The translations under genes and the position numbers were made by a program. Shown here piece after piece: positions 1 through 11,114 of a stretch of DNA of 64,000 bases; position 1 is the first letter of the stretch; every line of letters begins with the position of its first letter. Below the pieces are notes generated by a model. That model worked only from the letters and a program-made list of their open reading frames with translations. It had not been told where the DNA came from and ran no database searches. Origin of the DNA: Neostapfia colusana (lineage: Eukaryota; Streptophyta; Magnoliopsida; Poales; Poaceae); contig JASWHV010000017.1 in NCBI GenBank assembly GCA_030760725.1, positions 12,938,124 to 13,002,123 on the forward strand, written 5' to 3'.

Positions 1-1245
1 AGGCGCCGCAACCATGAGGCTGGCGACAGCATGCCGTCGGCCTCGACACATCCTGGAGGGCAGGTCTTCGCCACGCGAGCCCTGCCTCAGGCATATGCCG
101 CGCAACATATGCCACAACCATATGCGCCGCAAGCAGCGCCCCCGGTCTATGGTGCAGCCTTGCCCATGCCGGGATACGCGGTGCCAAGTGCGAACCAAGC
201 GTTCGCAGCGCCAATACCTGCAGCAGCAGGTGCAGGATGTGCAGCCCTTGCACCCCACCTTCGCTTCGCGAGGTGGCCGCGCAAGTTCCGGCCGCACCTG
301 CCCGAGAAGTACGACGGTAGCGTCAACCCGGCGGAGTTCCTACAGATCTACTCCACCGCCGTACTTGCCGCAGGAGGGGATGAGGCTGTCATGGCCAACT
401 ACTTCCCCGTCGCCTTGACCGGCCCAGCTCGATCTTGGCTCATGAATCTACCTCAGGGGTCCATAACTTCCTGGGGAGAGCTCTGCCGACAGTTCGTCGC
501 CAACTTCGGCAGCTCTTACACCCGTCCCGGCACGGAGCTTGACCTCCACGCCGTCAAGCAACAGCCTGGGGAGTCGCTGCGCTCTTTCATCCAGCGGTTC
601 TCCCAGGTACGCAACACCATCCCGCATATTCAAAGTGCTTCTGTGGTGGTGGCATTCCGTCAGGGTGTCCGGGACGAGAAAATGCTTGAGAAGCTCGCGA
701 CCAGAGAGGTCCGCGACGTCTCTGAGCTCTTCAGTCTGGCGGACAAATGCGCCATAGCAGCTGAAGGGCGGAACTGGCACTCTCTGCCGACCTCCGAGCC
801 AGGTGGACAACCAGGGTCTGGTGCTGCTGCCTATGGGGGTGGCAAGAAGGCCAAGAACCGGGGGAGTGGCAAGATGAAGTCATTGTTCGCGGCTCCCATC
901 GCCGCAGCAGCGACGGCTAGTGGAGCTCGGGGGCCACGCCCCGACAAAAGGCAGCAGCAATCACCGGCCCCAGACAGTGACCAGGGCGGGCTATGCCCCA
1001 TGCATGGCGCCGGCAACCATACTGCTGCCGAGTGCTGGGATATCCAGAGACTCGCAGAGCGCTTCCGCAAAGGAAGACAGCAGAGAGCTGAAGCACCGCC
1101 TTACCCTCAGAGGGATGGCAAACAGAAGGTCAATGCCCCAGTCACTGCCGCCCATCACGTGGGGTTCCAGGAGCCTCAGCGCGTCATAAAGACAGTGCAT
1201 AACGGCGAGGACTCCAGCTCTGACGGTGACGGGCCAGGGCGGTAG
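1..1245 (+). CDS. Gag polyprotein of element 1 (5'-partial)
   Basis: Structural protein of the retrotransposon particle. The frame is open from base 1, so the first Met inside the window (base 31) need not be the true start. Counting from that Met, about 404 residues are visible. A Pro/Ala/Gln-rich N-terminus leads to the Ty3-type gag core, with NYFPVALTGPARSWL near residue 122 and SFIQRFSQVRNTIP near 185. A basic, Gly-rich linker follows, then a C-x2-H-x4-H-x4-C motif (C322, H325, H330, C335), the non-CCHC knuckle usual in many plant Ty3 gags. Translation stops at TAG with no protease or RT downstream. The pseudogene at 12171-13080 is its close relative. The frame is intact, so it may still make protein. 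Confidence 0.85.
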   Translation, partial: RRRNHEAGDSMPSASTHPGGQVFATRALPQAYAAQHMPQPYAPQAAPPVYGAALPMPGYAVPSANQAFAAPIPAAAGAGCAALAPHLRFARWPRKFRPHLPEKYDGSVNPAEFLQIYSTAVLAAGGDEAVMANYFPVALTGPARSWLMNLPQGSITSWGELCRQFVANFGSSYTRPGTELDLHAVKQQPGESLRSFIQRFSQVRNTIPHIQSASVVVAFRQGVRDEKMLEKLATREVRDVSELFSLADKCAIAAEGRNWHSLPTSEPGGQPGSGAAAYGGGKKAKNRGSGKMKSLFAAPIAAAATASGARGPRPDKRQQQSPAPDSDQGGLCPMHGAGNHTAAECWDIQRLAERFRKGRQQRAEAPPYPQRDGKQKVNAPVTAAHHVGFQEPQRVIKTVHNGEDSSSDGDGPGR

Positions 1246-3310
1246 TCAACTGCGGCACGCCTCCGTGCCTTGGACATACCTCCCGGGGGCCGCCCAAGGT
1301 CCGTCAACCCCTTGAAGGCCTTGCCAGAAGGGGAAGACGCCTTAGGTCATCCAAGACGAGCCCGGGTCCACCTACCCCTTGAAGGCCTTAGCCAGAAGGG
1401 GAGGAGAAGCCGCGCAGGACATGATCCAGCGTGAAGATGACAACCTCGTCGACGAGACTCGGCTGCAGGTAACACCCCACAACGCGCGGTCTCGGCTGAT
1501 GCTCTAAGCTCTACCGCCAAAGAACCGAACGCATCGGGGGCCTGCAGGAGGGCAACCCGGTGTCGCGGCACACTCTATTCCAAGAAGGACCCATAAGCTC
1601 TCCCCCAGCAGGGAAGGTCCCTTCTGAATCATGAAAGCTGCCGCCCCAGGTACACATGCCTTTCAACCGAGTGTGGGATCCGTTCCCAAAAGACTATTGC
1701 CATGAAGCAACACTGTAAGTCCTACTTCCCGAGCATCAGTAGAACAGGGTTATTCTCTTCTGTAATGAATCCCATAGGATTTGGGAACAGAGCTTGGGGC
1801 AGCTAAATCTCAAGGGACGGTACAGGACTACGTCCAGTTTAGCCTGGTTCCGACCCTAAGCGCGTAGAGTCTTGCTTCCCTTGTAGACGAGGCGGAATAT
1901 TGCCTCCATGTACGGCCAGAATTCCATCTATGGGCACGAATACAGAGACCTGTTCTACTTAGCTCTCTCTCTCATGCGCTCATTTAAATTATGCATTAAT
2001 TTTTATGATCGCATTATCTTTGTATGTTCATCGTACATCTAGCTCCCCCACTCCTGCGCTCATCCATAGTCGGCATTCGCTATCCTACCGAAGGCGGCTG
2101 CGCTTGAGGCACCTGCCGATGGCCGAGTGAGTCTCTCGGGCCTCCCCCAGTCAGGTGTTGCGGTGCCAGTTGGTTACCTCCAGGAAAGGCCTGCGTTGTG
2201 CATGGGGGGTCCAGGGTGCGTATCCAGCTTAGCAGGCCATGAGCCCAAAGCATGCGCATCCTGCCCCCCGGAGGTACAGGGGAGTACAACCGCTTTGTCT
2301 GGTCATGAACCCAAAGCACGTGCACTCTGCTTCCCCAGCGCATGGCCCGGTACTAGGGATCGGACGGCCGTACCCGGACCTCGGAGGGAGCCGGAGCTCC
2401 GGCGCCTCGTGCACAGAATTGCCCAAGCCCCGTATAACGGATCAGGATCGTAAGACGGATAATACTAGGAGACAGGAGGGGAGGACCCCCCGAGGAGAAT
2501 TACGTTTCCTCTGCCTGTGTGCAGGACCTCCAGGTTACGGCAACAGGGAGTGCATGAAGCAGGGGGAAAGGAGCTACCAACTACTCCGGCCTAGGACCGG
2601 AAGGACCGGGACCTGCCCCTCCAGCAGGGGCGGGGCCCGAGGGCCCCACGTGTCCAGCGGGCCCAGACATCTCGCCTCCCCTGAGGAGGGCTCCGGGCTC
2701 GCCACGTGGCAGGCGGAAACCGGACCTCCCCCCCCCCCCCCCCCCCCGGTGGGAGGGCTCCGAAAGCCCTACGTGTCCAGCATGGCCGGAGCTCAAGCCT
2801 CTTAAGGAGGGGCTCCGGACCCGCCACGTGGCAGGCAGATTTGGAGCTCCCCATGGGGCGAGATCCAGAGACCCCCGGGGGCCCCTAACACGGTTAGGAC
2901 CCGGGGAAGGTGTCTATGCGGAGCTCCGAGATTGGAGATGGCCTCTGAGTACCTTGCGGAGCTAAGGACTCAGTCAGGCAAAGCCAAAAGGAGAAAAAAA
3001 GCATCATAGACACAGATATCTAAAAGAGTCGAACTAAGCGAGGCTCCATGAGCTGGACTACAGACTCGATAAAAAGGGAGAAACAAGTCCTAAGGACCTC
3101 CTGGCTCCCGCCGGAACCTTGCGGCTACAAGGGCGGCCACATCCTCGACTTCTACCCTGGCAGCTTGTTCCCGCTCTGCGGTTGGGCCCTCTCTCGCTGG
3201 TTCTAGTGAGAAAGAGGGGTCGCGGCTCTTAAAGCATGCCAGCACATGTGAGGCGACCTCTAAGGCTAAACCGCGTCCCTCGGCCTCAAGCTCGCTGGCG
3301 ACCACCGAGT
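1246..3310 (+). other. Non-coding internal region of element 1, with integrase remnant and repeats
   Basis: Two near-identical tracts reading CCCCTTGAAGGCCTT lie at about 1308 and 1376. Around 1410-1465 the plus strand encodes QREDDNLVDET, matching the integrase C-terminal remnant of element G (RREDIDLVDEET), so pol was deleted between gag and this point. From 2160 to 2420 there are copies of a roughly 100-200 base repeat also found in elements F and G. At 2635-2850 are G-box modules (CCACGTGTCC, CCACGTGGCA) like those of the LTRs, interrupted by a C homopolymer at about 2727-2748. Short ORFs here are by-products of the GC-rich repeats. Confidence 0.6.
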
Positions 3311-4784
3311 CTAGCCTGTCCAGCTTGGCGCCGATCGACTCCAGGCGGGGATCACCTCCAATGCAGGGGCCGCGGCCCTCACCGGACTGAAGCCAAGAGG
3401 GATCAGGGCGGACCCCGCTCGATCCACGAAGCTCGAGACCGCAAGAGCCTCGGAGGACCGCAAGGCCGAAAGCTCCTCCACCTCGCGGCGGGTCGCCTGC
3501 AGAGCCTCCAGGTTCTTCTCGGAGAATTCCTTCTCCTTGGCCGCCAGGGAGCTCTCCCGAAGATGGAGAGTCTTGGCGAGCCGCTCCAACTCAGCAGCCT
3601 TGAAGTCGGCGGTCAACTCCCGGTCCAAGACCACCCGGCGATCACGGGAGACCTGTTCCTCCCTCAAGTCGAGGTCTGCCTTCAGGATCTCCAGCTCCTC
3701 GATCCGAGCTCGAAGGTCATCCTCGCCGGCCGCCAGCTGCGCGGCGACCCTCTCCGCCTCAGCTGCCGTGGAACGCTCCCGTTCCTCAACGGCGAGTTCA
3801 CGGCGCTCCAACTGTTGCCGTATCTCCACAGCAGCAGAGAGGCTCTCCTCGGCCCGGGCGTGTGCCTCCAGGGCCTCCCTGTTGATCCGCCGCGATTGGG
3901 TGTCCATGCGGTCGACAGACCGCTTCATCCGGTCGAGGAGCACTTCCCTGAAGTCGAGCAACTCCCGCCTGGAGTCGAGCTCGCTCTTAACCTTCGCGGT
4001 CCTCTCCCATAAAAGGTTCCCCCAGGTGAGGAGGCGATACCGCTCAACCGTATACTCCTCCCGCTCGTGACCTAGTGCAGCCAAGACCTGCCGAACGCTC
4101 GTCTCGGCAAGCGCGAAGGCATCCGCCAGGGGCAATGGAGCAACAGAGGCCGGGACAGTGCCCCTGACCTCCTCCATTACCTCGTCCTCAAGAGGAGTTG
4201 ACGCACCAGCAACCGAGACGAGACGCCGATCAGGAGAAGCTGGCGTCGAAGCTCTGGCAGCCGGACCTGCCGGGCTCTCTTCAACTTCTGGCTCCTTGAC
4301 CTGTGGAGGGGGGCGAGCCGGAGAAGGCGGCGCTGGAGTAAAGGCCGGGCAGCCTGGTGCAGGGTTGACCTGCACTGTCTTGGGGGCCGCGGTGGCCGTC
4401 TCGGCAGGAAGAGACGACGCCGCCGCGGAGTCCGGGCACACCGGAACAGGAGAAGTTCGCGCTGGCCTGGGGGCCGCGGCAGTTGCCCCCGGCTCTGAGC
4501 GTAACGGCACTGACTCCCCGCAAGTCGAGGATGGCCGGGAAGCGCGGACACTCCAGTGGGCTCTGAACCCCGACTTCCGAGCCGGGGTAGGACTCCCAGA
4601 GCCCGCTACCGTCACTGACGGCCGCTCCGCAGTCGCCTGAACTGGCGGAACAGAGGACGCCCCAGAAGCTTCCCTCAACGCTACCGGAGGGAGTGCTAGG
4701 CACCCCAGATTCGTGACTTGGCGCCGACGCCGTCGCTGGAGGAGATCGAGCGCACTTCTTCTCTGGTGGCGGGTTGGAGGCCAT
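3311..4784 (-). CDS. Antisense ORF of element 1, coiled-coil protein
   Basis: It runs opposite to gag, between the internal repeats and the 3' LTR. The main frame (4678 to 3311) gives 455 residues. About the first 170 are rich in Pro, Ala and Ser. Residues roughly 215-410 are charged, Glu/Arg/Leu-rich and read as a long coiled coil (LDFREVLLDRMKRSVDRMD, ELEILKADLDLREEQVSRD). A neighbouring frame begins MASNPPPEKKCARS at 4784, a more natural start, and would join the main frame through a one-base shift near 4680. So the gene is either frameshifted or slightly mis-started here. Extra antisense ORFs at this position are documented in Tat-lineage elements; their function is unknown. I see no enzyme motif. 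Confidence 0.6.
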
Positions 4785-5259
4785 GGCTAGGGAGGACAAA
4801 AGCATGAGGGTCCGAGAAGAAACGCTGGAAGGTGCGAAGGGAAACAACAATGCGAGTAAGATCCCCTCTAAAGACCTTCCCGGGTGCAATCCCAAGCGAT
4901 TCGGAACTCTTCGAATACACCGCGTCGGCAACCGCTTCGGCTCCTAGACCGAGCGCCAATGACAGGTGGGCCCAAGCCACCCGACCGGAGCGGTGGGCCA
5001 AGGAGTCAGTCTCCTAAGAAGACAAGCCGGCAAGGCTCTTCGGCGGTTCCCGAAGAAAACGCCGCATCATGCAGAAGTGGCAGTCTTGGGAACCGCCGCA
5101 GTAAAGGTAACCATCAAGTGGGCGCACGCTCCCACGATCCCGCGGCTGTTCGTGCTCCGGCAGCGGTCAATACGGGACTTAGAGAAAGTGCACGGATCGG
5201 AAGAGATGGAGGTCCCACCTCAGGCTCGCTATCTCCCCCGAGATGGGCCCGGGGGCCAC
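4785..5259 (+). other. Region between antisense ORF and 3' LTR of element 1, ending in polypurine tract
   Basis: No gene is seen. This stretch would contain the promoter of the antisense ORF. It ends in a purine-rich run, AGATGGGCCCGGGGGCCAC (5241-5259), directly before the LTR start TGTCGG. That is the expected place and composition for the plus-strand priming tract. Element F has the equivalent run next to its left LTR. Confidence 0.6.
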
Positions 5260-6356
5260 TGTCGGTACCTGAGATATGGGGTACCCCCGCGCACAGGAGA
5301 AAATGCCTAAGGAACTCGCCCTTCTCCGCAGGGAGAGCTCCGAAGGCGCCACGCGTCCGGCGGGGCTGGACCTCCCTCTCCTCATAGGAGAGCTCCAGGC
5401 CCGCCACGTGGCATGCAGAAGCCGGACCTCCCCCTCCGCGGGAGAGAGGTCCGAAGGCGCCACGCGTCCAGCGGGGCCGGACCTCCCTCTCCTCAGAGGA
5501 GAGCTCCGGGCCCGCCGCGTGGCCGACAGAAGCCGAGCCTCCCCCTCCGCGGGGAGAGGTCCGGAGGCTCCACGTGCCCCGCAGGCCGGACCCTTCTCTC
5601 CTCAGAGAAGGGCTCCGGGCCCGCCACGTGGCCAGAAGAACGGTGCTGCCTGCCCCCGAGAGATAGGCAGCGGGCGTAAAAACGCCCCATACCTTGCCCG
5701 TACAAGGTATTCAAGGCCCGCGTCTTCCCAAGACGCGGAGACGCGGAGCACGCCTCTGTAAGGTGCCGTTGCGACCAGTTACATCACAGACTGGCGCACG
5801 GTGTCAGAACCTGCCAGCCAATAAACTCCGCGACAAGGCATCCCATGCCGCCTGCGCCGTCATCAACCACTACGACTGGCATGTGGCATGGGCAGGGCGG
5901 CAAGATGAAGACTCAGAAGCCTTCGACCAGAGACAACTACCGGCATAACTGCAGATACAGTAGATAATAGACAATCTTCCCGGGACCACCTGTCGGGTCC
6001 CGGCTCCCCTTGTAAGCCGCCCGAGTCTTGGACTATAAAAGGCTCGGGTAGGCAACGATAGCAAGGGTTCGCACTTTGCAACTCATACGCTAGCCATACA
6101 CTTTCAAGCTGTAACTCACCCCCAAGCTCAGGACTCCAGCCCTGAGCAGCAAGCAATACAGCGAGCTCCATAGCTCGCCGTGGACGTAGGGTTTTACGCT
6201 CCGGCGGCCTGAACCACGTAAAACTCGCCGTGTCAAGCTCTTACTAACTCGTCCATCTGCGCAAGCTCTCCACTAGGAACTAGCCCCACCGAAAAAAGAA
6301 CCTCCGCGGGCTGCCCAGTGCAGACCCGGGGGAAGTGTCGACTGAACACTTCGACA
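5260..6356 (+). repeat. 3' LTR of element 1 (Tat-like, 1097 bp)
   Basis: It starts TGTCGGTACC and ends CACTTCGACA. Its length equals that of the solo LTR at 52224-53320, which has the same ends on the other strand and a perfect 5-base target duplication, fixing both boundaries. The U3 carries G-box modules (CCACGTGGC) at about 5400-5640. A TATA box (TATAAAA) at 6034-6040 precedes the presumed transcript start. Confidence 0.9.
6034..6040 (+). promoter_or_regulatory. TATA box in the 3' LTR of element 1
   Basis: TATAAAA followed by GGCTCGGG. The same box occurs at the matching place in the solo LTR (reverse strand, near 52530) and in the G LTR (near 15693). In the F right LTR it is changed to CTACAAAA on the reverse strand. 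Confidence 0.6.
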
Positions 6357-8136
6357 GTATATTATTTCTAACTTTTGTATTCAGATTTCTGTTTGCACAC
6401 TATATATGAATTTCCAATTTAAACAAATTCTTTAATACACTCTTTAGCTACCAAGTTTGCATGGAAGGTAATTTCCGATTCCAAGTGGGTTTTTAAACCT
6501 TCTACCAAATCCCAAACTGAAGTCTTTGGATTTGGAGACTATATTTATCATTTTCTAATTATGCATACCTATTTTTCCTTTATTTTCCAGATTTATTTTC
6601 TATGCCTAAAAGTGAGTTTTAAATATTAAATAGTAGGGCATAACATCTAAACAGAATAAGTTCTGATCTAAAATATTAAATAATATGTCTTTGAACTTCT
6701 CCTCTGATGTGAACTAATTTAAATCTATTTTACCATTTTCAGAATTATTTATTAACCTAAAAATGTGTTCCTAGAACTAATAAATATGAACACACCCAAA
6801 CAGATTTCATTTCAGCCTAAAATTTATTTTTAGTTCATTCTAAAGTTTTTCAAGTGTTAGTAGAGTTTAAACATTGAATTAGCACATGTGTTTGTCTTTC
6901 CTTTTAAATTTAAATCCTAGTCACACATTCAAATTTCTAAACTTAATACCATATAGAGTCAAAAAGGTAAGTTCACCCTACTATAGGGTCTAATTTATTA
7001 TTTTACAAATTTCCAGGGGTCTAACTATGCATGGCAGAGTGGTTTTGCTAATTTTTATTAAGTCCAGGGGCTAAAACTGATTTTTAATTGAATTTACATG
7101 AATTTCTGAAGTTCCAGGGGCTAGATCAGAAGTTTCCGGGGCTAGCTCGTATTTTCCGAGAATCCCAGGGGGTAGCGCGTAAGAATCCCGGCCTTTATAA
7201 TGCGGGGCTGATGTGGACCGTCCGGTTTAAAACAGACGGCTCAGATTAGATCGCCGAACCGGTACGCGCGGGTTTTAATTCTACCGTGCGATTTAAAATA
7301 GACGGCGCATAAGCGGCCACGTCGCTCTGACCGTGCGCGGGCGGCGCTGCCCGGCGGCGCGCAGCGGCGGGAGGCGGCGATCTCGCCGGAGAACTTCGTC
7401 TATACCTCCTAAAACTGGGATTTCATGGCATAGATCGGTAGAGGGGAGGTCGGGGATCTCACCTCGGGGTTTTTCTTGAGCTCGGAGGTCCTGGAAGGCG
7501 GTCGGCGTCGAGGTCCGAGGTGGAACCGCTGCGGTGCTCGTCGGAGTTGTGCCAAGAGCGCAAACCACCGAGTTTTCTGCACCTGCGTGATTCCCCGGAG
7601 GCGGTGGAACACGATCGGCGCGTTAGATCGGAAAATCTGAGCAGAGATCGAGAGAAATCGGTGATCGGAGCTTCGGTTCTCACCGGGAGGAAAAACAGCT
7701 GATCGGGTGGGGAAAACGGGACGATGCCGGCGTTTATATAGACGGCTGAGGGCGGCGTGTCGGTTGTGATCGAGTTTGAGTCGCCCGGGACCAGAATTCG
7801 GCTGGAGTCGCGGGTTTCCGGGGGTAGTTTTGATTCGGGAGAGAGAGGAGCCCCGGGATCGGCCGAGCGTGCGCGCGAGGAGGAAGACGACGGCAGGCCC
7901 CGCGTGTCAGTGAGAGGGAAAAGGGGCGCGCGGCTGCGGGCTGGCACGGGGGTATGGTGGGCCGGCTGGTGGGTTTCGGCCCACTGGCCGGGGGTTTTGT
8001 TTTTTTCTTTTTTTTTTCTTTTTCTTTTCTGTTTTGAGTTGAATTCTAATCCCAATTTGAATTTGAATTTCTGCACCACATGCAATACGTCCAAAAAATT
8101 TTAAATTCCCCTCTTAACAGGTTTTGGGGTGTTACA
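6357..8136 (-). mobile_element. LTR fragment E (Ty3/gypsy-type, minus strand)
   Basis: Read on the minus strand it begins TGTAACACCCCAAAACC at 8136, a common start for grass gypsy LTRs. It continues through a GC-rich block with a long T-rich tract at 7994-8030 and into AT-rich sequence. Element 1 inserted into it at 6356/6357, so the left part of the LTR is not visible. At 8136/8137 it abuts gag sequence of element D, where the homologous gag of element B is uninterrupted; ACGTC (8137-8141) would be one target-site copy. A 211-codon reverse-strand ORF (8094-7459) has no recognisable domain and I treat it as chance. Confidence 0.6.
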
Positions 8137-8840
8137 ACGTCCCCGTTTCATGCCCCCAGCTGCACCGCAGTATGGCTCGTCCGCTTCTACTTTTCGACCT
8201 AATCCACCACCACAGCAACGTCCTATCATGCAAGCACCTCGTATGCCTTTGCCTCCTGCACCCCGCCCCAACATGGGTGCTTATGCTCAAAACCACCCCC
8301 GTCCTAATGTTTCTGCTGTCTTAGGCAGCAAGGCATGTTTTCATGCGGAGAAACGGGACACTTTGCAAGTCAGTGCCCGAGGAAAGGCCTTGGACAGCCG
8401 ACCAACGCGCCCAAGCAGAACCCACGGCCGAACGGAGGAGCCAATCAAGGTAACCATGGACAGCAGAACTACGCTCGTGGCAACGTGAATTATGTCTCCG
8501 TTGAGGAGGCGCAACAGGCTGAGGACGTGGTGATTGGTATGTTCCTTGCCAGCTCCAACCCAGCTACGTTTTATTTGATTCCGGAGCATCGCATTCATTC
8601 ATATCATCCAAGTATGTTGCCAAGTATAATCTGCCCATATCACACATGAAATATACTATGTTAGTTAATTCTCCCGGTGGAGAGATGAGGACTAATATAG
8701 TATGTCCAAAAGTAAACCTTAAAATAAGGGGGGTAGACTTCCTTGCCAACCTTATTGTCTTGGATTCTCAAGGGCTTGATATAATACTTAGAATGGATTG
8801 GTTAAGCAAGCACAACGGAGTGATCCAATGAGCTGAGAGG
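8137..8840 (+). pseudogene. Gag C-terminus and protease remnant of element D
   Basis: It encodes, in shifting frames, the proline-rich gag tail, a zinc-knuckle trace (ETGHFASQCPRKG, with the first Cys region frameshifted near 8335), the EEAQQAEDVVIGMFLASSNPA stretch and the aspartic-protease region. The protease motif reads FDSGASHSF in related B sequence but is frameshifted here near 8575. It continues LDIILRMDWLSKHNGVIQ and then stops at a TGA where B has a Cys codon. It cannot be expressed as one protein. Confidence 0.75.
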
Positions 8841-9166
8841 TAGCCTATCAACTAGAGCTCCCAACGCACCTCTCCGACGTGCATGACGTGTTTCACATAT
8901 CCCAGCTCAAGAAGTGCTTGAGAGCACCAGAAGAGCAAGTACCAAAGGATGAGTTCGAGCTTCAAGAGGATCTGACCTTTGTGGAGCATCCAGTCCAAAT
9001 TTTGGACGTGAAGGAAAGGGTCACGAGGAACAAAGTGATCCGTTGGTGCAACGTACGGTGGAGCCATCACACGGAAGCCGAAGCTACATGGGGGTGTGGA
9101 ATACCTCAAGGCAGAATTCCCTCACCTATTCTCTACCCTATCGAATCTCGAGGGCGAGATTCAGTT
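8841..9166 (+). pseudogene. Integrase C-terminus and chromodomain remnant of element D
   Basis: It reads AYQLELPTHLSDVHDVFH-type sequence, QLKKCLRAPEEQVPKDE and then the chromodomain stretch ILDVKERVTRNKVIRWCNV, ending ESRGRDSV before the polypurine tract. Reverse transcriptase, RNase H and most of integrase are missing, removed by the deletion at 8840. Confidence 0.75.
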
Positions 9167-9181
9167 TAAGGGGGGTAGGTT

Positions 9182-11114
9182 TGTAACACCCTCAATTTCA
9201 TATTCATGCATTGCATATAGAAAAACATTATCAAAGAAATAGAAATGGGAAAGAATCATAAAAATGGGAGAAAGATAGCTGAAAAGAGCCAATTTCAATT
9301 CGCCGAGGAGTGCTGCCGACACTTCCCGCGGCCTTCTGGCCACGTGGTGCCTTCGGAGCTCATCCCTACGGAGGGGGTGAGGTCCGGCACTGCTGGCCAC
9401 GTGGCAGGCTCGGAGCTCGCCTCAGGAGAAGGGGTGAGGTCCGACCCCGCTGGACACGTATTGCCTTCGGAGCTAGTCTCTGCGGAGAAGCGAGACTCAG
9501 CCCGTGGAACACGTGCCGACTTCGGAACTCACCCCCGCGGAAGGGATGAGGTCCGCCCCACGGGACACGTGTCGCTCTCGAAGCTCGCCTCCGAGAGGTC
9601 CGCCCCACTGGACACGTGTCACCCTCGGAGCTCGCCTCCGGGAGGTCCGACACTGCTGGACACATGTCGTCCTCGGAGCTCACCTCTGAGGATAAGGGAA
9701 GTCCGACATTGCTGGACATGTGTCGTCCTCGGAGCTCACCTCCGAGGAGAAGGGAGCCGACGCTATTGGACATGTGTCGCTCTCGGAGCTCGCCTCCGAG
9801 AGGTCCACCCCGATGAACACGTGTCGACCTCGGAGCTCGTCTCTGAGGAGAAAGGAGGTCTGGCGCTGCTGGACACATGGCATTCTCGGAGCCCACCTCC
9901 GAGGAGAGGGGAGGTCCCGCACTGACATGTGGTGCACGCGGAGCTCGCCTCTGAGGAGAGGGGAGGTCCCACCCGCCAGACACGTGGCGCACGTGGAGCT
10001 TGCCTCTGAGAGAGAGGGAGGTCCCGTCCGCCAGACACGCGGCGCAACCGGAGGTCGCCCCTGAGGAAAAGGGAGGCCCGGCCCCCGCTGGACATGTGGC
10101 ATCTCCGGAGTTCTCCACTGCGGAAGTACGAGATCCTTAAACGTTTTTTCTCCTGTGCGCGCGGGAATACCCGGTACCGAGGAAACCGACACGATCTCTT
10201 CCATGTTGCTACCACACCAAATCAATTGGAGATAAGTTGTTAAGATCCAAAACAAATTGAATAGGACTCTTATTTGAAGTCCGATCGGAGTAGGACTCTT
10301 CTTCTCCTGTTATAAATAGAACCCAAAACCCCTTGGCCGCAATCACGTACCTATTTTCCACCTCCCAAGTTGACGACTTGGAGACCGTAGCTTCCAACTC
10401 GCCGAGTTCCACCCCTTGCCGGAGTTCAGTCGCCGGTGAGACCGCTGACGAGCCCCGTCACGCTCGCCGTCGCCGGAAGAGAGCCGACGATCTGTCCTGC
10501 TTCCATTGCTAGGAGAAAGGCCGAGGCAGGTCTCCGTTACCACCTTACGACATCATCGCGGTTTTTTTCACATCTGTTTTTCTTCGAACAGAAGTTTTTT
10601 TCATGTGGACAGATCACGTGTTGATCGGTTTTTGATGGTGGTATTGGTCTAGATCTTGAGTCAAGATCATCACTACGTCCACACTTGATCTTTTTACACC
10701 CTTGTTCACCATAAAACCCCATGCAAGCCATTAAAACATGCAAGAACACGTACAAACTGATCTAAATAAGACAGCATCATAGGATTTGCACCATTGCATC
10801 TTGAGTAGAGTTTGTGCATGATGTTTGATTGCTATAATTTTGAATGTGCGTGGTCGTGAGTAGTAGGACAAGCTTAGGACAAGCTCAGGAAGCTATCTTG
10901 GAGCTCAGGAAGCTATAATTTTGTATCGTTTAGAGACTTCCGCTGCTAGAATAAGTTAGAGATTCATGAGTTATTTTAATAAAATAATTAAACCCTATTT
11001 ATTCATGGTTATATTCTGAATTCAGTTTGTGGATTACATGTATATGTGTGAAGAACATCCTGGGCACACATATGAATCAGCTAGGTTCCATGTTTTACGG
11101 GACCGGGCGTCACA
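9182..11114 (+). repeat. 3' LTR of element D, internally deleted (1933 bp)
   Basis: It starts TGTAACACCCTCAATTTC directly after the polypurine tract AAGGGGGGTAGGTT and ends GGGCGTCACA. The U3 holds a long G-box array (about 9320-10120), followed by TTATAAATAGAACCC at about 10311. Compared with the 3' LTR of B (3074 bp) it has a longer array but lacks roughly 1.3 kb around 10880-10930, where short repeats of GGACAAGCT and AGGAAGCTAT mark the scar. The stem-loop found in related LTRs is lost with that segment. Confidence 0.85.
9320..10120 (+). repeat. U3 G-box array, element D LTR
   Basis: About 15 modules of roughly 45-58 bases, each with GGACACRTGTCG or relatives, CTCGGAGCTC and CTCCGAG..GAGGTCCG. 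Long ORFs on both strands here exist only because the module length keeps frames open. Confidence 0.75.

Larger units (their letters stand above)
1..6356 (+). mobile_element. Element 1: Tat-like non-autonomous LTR retrotransposon, 3' part
   Basis: The 5' end lies outside the window. Inside are a gag gene, no protease, reverse transcriptase or RNase H, a short remnant of the integrase C-terminus near 1410-1465, a repeat-rich stretch, a long antisense ORF, a polypurine tract and a complete 3' LTR. Antisense ORFs and variable 3' repeats upstream of the 3' LTR are known for the Tat/Ogre branch of plant Ty3 elements, so I place it there by structure. It must borrow pol from another element. It ends at 6356 inside the LTR fragment that follows; the next five bases, GTATA, would be its target-site copy, but the partner lies off-window. 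Confidence 0.8.
8137..11114 (+). mobile_element. Element D: damaged chromovirus, internal remnant plus 3' LTR
   Basis: It is a relative of element B. The internal part is colinear with B gag from about 29438 to 30160, then jumps to B integrase C-terminus at about 43735. The 3' LTR follows. Its 5' half is off-window, beyond elements 1 and E. After the LTR end at 11114 the sequence is element G internal DNA (matching element F near 57150), so D inserted into G. CCACG at 11115-11119 would be one target-site copy. Confidence 0.8.

Noticed and set aside
448..810. A 120-codon ORF antisense to gag of element 1
   Set aside because: It is the reverse-strand shadow of the conserved gag core with no features of its own.
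2727..2748. C and G homopolymers (also about 52557-52576 and 47175-47187) as special structures
   Set aside because: Lengths of such runs are unreliable in assemblies, and slippage is the simplest explanation.
7459..8094. A 211-codon reverse-strand ORF with a Lys/Arg run
   Set aside because: It lies in a GC-rich LTR fragment, has no recognisable domain, and its basic run comes from the T-rich tract read in reverse.
9310..10255. Several long overlapping ORFs on both strands (for example 10118 to 9366) encoding repetitive Ser/Arg/Pro-rich proteins
   Set aside because: They lie in the U3 G-box array, and frames stay open because of the repeat composition. Equivalent ORFs appear in every array (25257-25854, 44346-44861, 52754-53358) with no domain or consistent start.
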